Source of the DNA: CAZGMJ01 sp964526785 | GTDB taxonomy: Bacteria; Planctomycetota; Phycisphaerae; Sedimentisphaerales; Anaerobacaceae | Length of the DNA: 25,797 bases | Direction: 5' to 3' | Assembly: GCA_964526785.1 (NCBI GenBank) | Contig: CAZGMJ010000073.1 | Span: forward strand, 1 to 25,797 | In this document: positions 23,751-25,797 of the stretch, one piece after another | How positions within the stretch are numbered: the stretch's first letter is position 1 | Layout: each line of letters begins with the position of its first letter | Notes under the pieces: generated by a model | Told to the model about the DNA's origin: nothing | Database searches by the model: none | Seen by the model: only the letters and a program-made list of their open reading frames with translations | Translations under genes and position numbers: made by a program

Positions 23751-24073
23751 GTCTAACTACCTCCTTTGCAGGCGGACTATGTGTCATGTTGGTATTCGCC
23801 AATAGAGGTGCAAATGGCGTGCCGGGACGGGCGGCTTTGCCGTAAAGCCCTATGAGGCATATATTTGTGCGTTCTTCGGGGCGGATATCTATGCCAGTTT
23901 GGCAGGGGAACTGCCTCGTCGGCGTCGCGTTCGGTGTAGGGAGGGGGGCCTTTGATGGGGCGGATTGGGTTTCCGCCACCGGCGGATCTTCGATGTTTTT
24001 CGGATAAGGGGCCAAGGGGTCGGCGTAGCAAGGCACTGGGGCAACAAGGGGTCGATGCCCGGTTGCATCTTGC

Positions 24074-24205
24074 CTATATTGATATTGGCTTTGTTTTTTC
24101 ATTCTTGTCCGGCCGAGGGGGAGATCCCTCGACTCGTTCCACTCGCTCGGGACGACACCCGAGTCCATGTTGAAGGGTGTCGATTGGGTTTGTTTTTCCG
24201 AAAAG
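24074..24205. repeat. 132-bp imperfect direct repeat, copy A
   Basis: This aligns without large gaps to 24361-24492. Shared blocks include gagatccctcga, tcgttccactcgct, gggacgacacccgagt and ttttttcg-type T-runs. The spacing between copies is 287 bp. It resembles a dispersed intergenic repeat rather than a gene. Confidence 0.75.
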
Positions 24206-24227
24206 GGGTCGAGGGGTCGAGGTGGCA

Positions 24228-24291
24228 AGGCACTGGGGCAACAAGGCACTGGGGCAGCAAGGCACTGAGGCAGTAAGGCACTGAGGCATTA
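24228..24291. repeat. Four tandem 16-bp repeats
   Basis: Four consecutive units of aggcactggggcaaca type occupy 24228-24243, 24244-24259, 24260-24275 and 24276-24291, differing at one to three positions between neighbours. A further single unit lies at 24031-24046. This is a small minisatellite, probably variable in copy number between strains. Confidence 0.85.
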
Positions 24292-24360
24292 AGGGAAGAC
24301 TGGCGCCCGGGGAGGTCGCGAATGGAAGATGGGTAACTATCCGAGGGCACGGCGGTTTGT

Positions 24361-24492
24361 CTATTTTGAGATTGGGTTTGTTTTTTCGTTTTTGTCCAGT
24401 CGAAGGGGAGATCCCTCGATTCGTTCCACTCGCTTGGGACGACACCCGAGTCGATGTAGAAGGGTGCCGATTGGCTTCGTTTTTTCGAAAAG
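24361..24492. repeat. 132-bp imperfect direct repeat, copy B
   Basis: This is the partner of 24074-24205. It is followed directly by the hairpin repeat at 24506-24530. Confidence 0.75.
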
Positions 24493-24505
24493 AAGTTTCT
24501 GCTGG

Positions 24506-24530
24506 ATCCCCGCCACAGGCATGCGGGGAT
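24506..24530. repeat. Dispersed-type hairpin repeat
   Basis: An 8-bp perfect inverted repeat (atccccgc 24506-24513, gcggggat 24523-24530) has a 9-nt loop, with flanking ctgg and gacag. The pattern 'TGGATCCCCGC...GCGGGGATGACA' is, from memory, a common dispersed repeat in many bacterial genomes. No T-run follows, so it is not a terminator. Confidence 0.6.
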
Positions 24531-24713
24531 GACAGAGTCGGAGCGCCGGTGGAGTAGTTGGTGTTTGGAAAAAGAGGCTTTCGAGGGGTCTGTTGCATAG
24601 CCTGGCTGACTCCTTGACTATAGTTAGATAACTACAATACATATAGACGTTTGCCGGGGGTGAAATGTTCGAGGGAAAATCAAAGATAAAGAAGTAAAAT
24701 GCAGAATTGAGGA

Positions 24714-24731
24714 ATCCCGGCAGGCCGGGAT
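24714..24731. repeat. Short GC hairpin with partial T-run
   Basis: An 8-bp inverted repeat (atcccggc 24714-24721, gccgggat 24724-24731) with a 2-base centre is followed by ggcttttt. It is terminator-like on the plus strand, but no plus-strand gene precedes it. Confidence 0.45.
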
Positions 24732-24801
24732 GGCTTTTTGAAATGGGGGTGGACAGGATGCTGGAGGAAGCAAGAAACGAATCAAAGCAGGAAATGAACG
24801 A

Positions 24802-25797
24802 TCGAAATGTGCGCGGCCGGGGGCCGCGATAGGGGTGTTTTTTTTGACAGGATTGACAAGATGCACAAGATTGCGGAGGAGGTTATGCGGTGGAATGGGT
24901 CGGCCATGTGTTGGGCGTGCGCGTTCGGCGTTTCGACGCAAGCGTCTGCACGGTTCCGCTCTCGCCAACACTGTGTTGCTGCACACCACGGCTATGGCCT
25001 CCCTATACACATGCCGGGGTGGCGACTTTGTTCCTATGGGTGATTCACAGGATGTCAGGCCGTATTGGTCGGCCGGGTGTTCACTACGGCGAGCTCTTCT
25101 CGATGCAAGCACCTCTGAGAGCCTGCCTCTGCGTCCACTGTGTTGCTGCGCACCACGGGTTTGGCTGACCCGCCGGGGCGCATCTATAGGTGGCAGTTCG
25201 GTCGCTATAGTTGATTTACAGGATAATGTCCGGTTTTAGATGTCGTGAATGAATACGCGGGCTCGTGTTGATGTCGGGGCGGATGCAAGAAGCGCGAAAC
25301 TAATACGAATAGGGAATTACTGGTCGAAATGTGCGCGGCCAAGGGCCGCTATTGGGGTGTTTGTTTTGACAGGATTGACAAGATGAGCAAGATTACGAAA
25401 GTTGGTATGCGGTGGAGGGCGGTCGGCCATGTGTCCGCCATGGCAGTCTCTTCTCGATGCAAGCATCTCTCAGAGTTTGCCTTTGCGTCCACCGCGTTGC
25501 TTCGCACCACGGCTATGGCCTCCCTATACGCATGTTGGGGTGGCGACTCTGTCCCTGTGAGCGATTGGCAGGATGTTGGAGGAAGCGAGAAACGAATACG
25601 AATAGGGAATTACTGGTCGAAATGTGCGCGGCCAGGGGCCGCGATTGGGGTGTTTGTTTTGACAGGATTGACAAGATGAACAAGATTGGAAAAGTTGGTA
25701 TGCGGGGGAATGGGTCGGCCATGTGTTGGGCGTGCGCGGTCTCCGTTTCGACGCAAGCGTCTGCACGGCCCCGCTATCGCCACCACCGTGTTGCTGC
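24802..25797. repeat. Tandem array of about 293-bp repeat units
   Basis: Units begin with tcgaaatgtgcgcggcc at 24802, 25324 and 25617; the last two are 293 bp apart, and the third is cut by the window end. A 5'-truncated copy fills about 25057-25230. Each full unit contains a GC palindrome (cgcggcc, 3-nt loop, ggccgcg; one arm base changed in the 25324 copy), then a T-run and a 9-nt periodic string (gacaggatt gacaagatg nacaagatt), then a longer segment including ccacggctatggcctcccta. There is no conserved reading frame across units. It is therefore best described as non-coding repeat DNA of unknown origin. Confidence 0.8.

Larger units (their letters stand above)
23751..24640. other. Gene-free, repeat-rich region upstream of clpB
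   Basis: About 890 bp with no credible gene. Overlapping minus-strand frames of 162-174 codons exist here and in the next region, but they follow repeats and read as Pro/Arg/Thr/Ser-rich low-complexity peptide with KTNPI-like strings, which are common as spurious ORFs in such genomes. Repeats inside are listed separately. The clpB promoter should lie in the first 200 bp but was not resolved. Confidence 0.5.

Noticed and set aside
23751..23960. CIRCE (HrcA) operator before clpB
   Set aside because: No TTAGCACTC-N9-GAGTGCTAA-like inverted repeat is present.
24624..25112. 162-codon minus-strand ORF in the 293-bp repeat array
   Set aside because: The frame is not kept in the other repeat units, so it is a by-product of the repeat.
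24802..25797. Repeat array considered as CRISPR
   Set aside because: Units are about 293 bp and similar throughout; there are no short repeats with unique spacers and no cas genes.

Overview
The window looks like a chromosomal segment of a planctomycete, most likely class Phycisphaerae (Sedimentisphaerales-like). This is inferred from gene content, not from a database search. The evidence is several Phycisphaerae-style pseudopilins (FTLIELLVVIAIIALLMA start, WM(R)xFKDY end), DUF362 and SMP-30 proteins, a Tat-type Gfo/Idh/MocA oxidoreductase, a PEP-CTERM protein, an archaeal-type 3-dehydroquinate synthase II, low coding density and long dispersed repeats.

Layout. 1-453: end of an rRNA operon (23S 3' end, 5S, strong terminator). 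492-2838 (+): a LOG-family nucleotide phosphoribohydrolase, a two-helix membrane protein and a short flagellin-like protein. 8731-2891 (-): four exported or membrane proteins in one apparent operon, namely a membrane-anchored DUF362/SMP-30 fusion, a sialidase-fold protein with a zinc-ribbon tail, a lipoprotein SMP-30 and a Tat-exported DUF362 protein. The fusion and the two stand-alone genes carry the same domain pair, which suggests a joint cell-envelope function. 10831-9253 (-): DHQ synthase II and an MgtC/SapB membrane protein. 11098-12390 (+): Gfo/Idh/MocA oxidoreductase.

12432-18382 (-) is the most plastic coding stretch. Four tandem pseudopilin genes have near-identical ends and gene junctions but divergent cores. 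Below them lies a broken RHS locus: a toxin-tip fragment, a TPR gene that could be its immunity or partner protein, and a second RHS fragment. The two RHS fragments overlap by about 126 bp and are arranged as a circular permutation of one gene. A pseudopilin tail is fused to one fragment.

18526-23750: a PEP-CTERM protein (-), then hisH and hisF (+) with a candidate promoter and terminator, then clpB (-), convergent with hisF. 23751-25797 is about 2 kb with no credible gene. It holds a 16-bp tandem repeat, a 132-bp direct repeat, dispersed-type hairpins and a tandem array of about 293-bp units that runs off the window end.

Housekeeping genes (rRNA, his, clpB, DHQS II) are recognised with confidence. 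The substrates of the DUF362/SMP-30/sialidase operon and the function of the pseudopilin/RHS region cannot be read from sequence alone.
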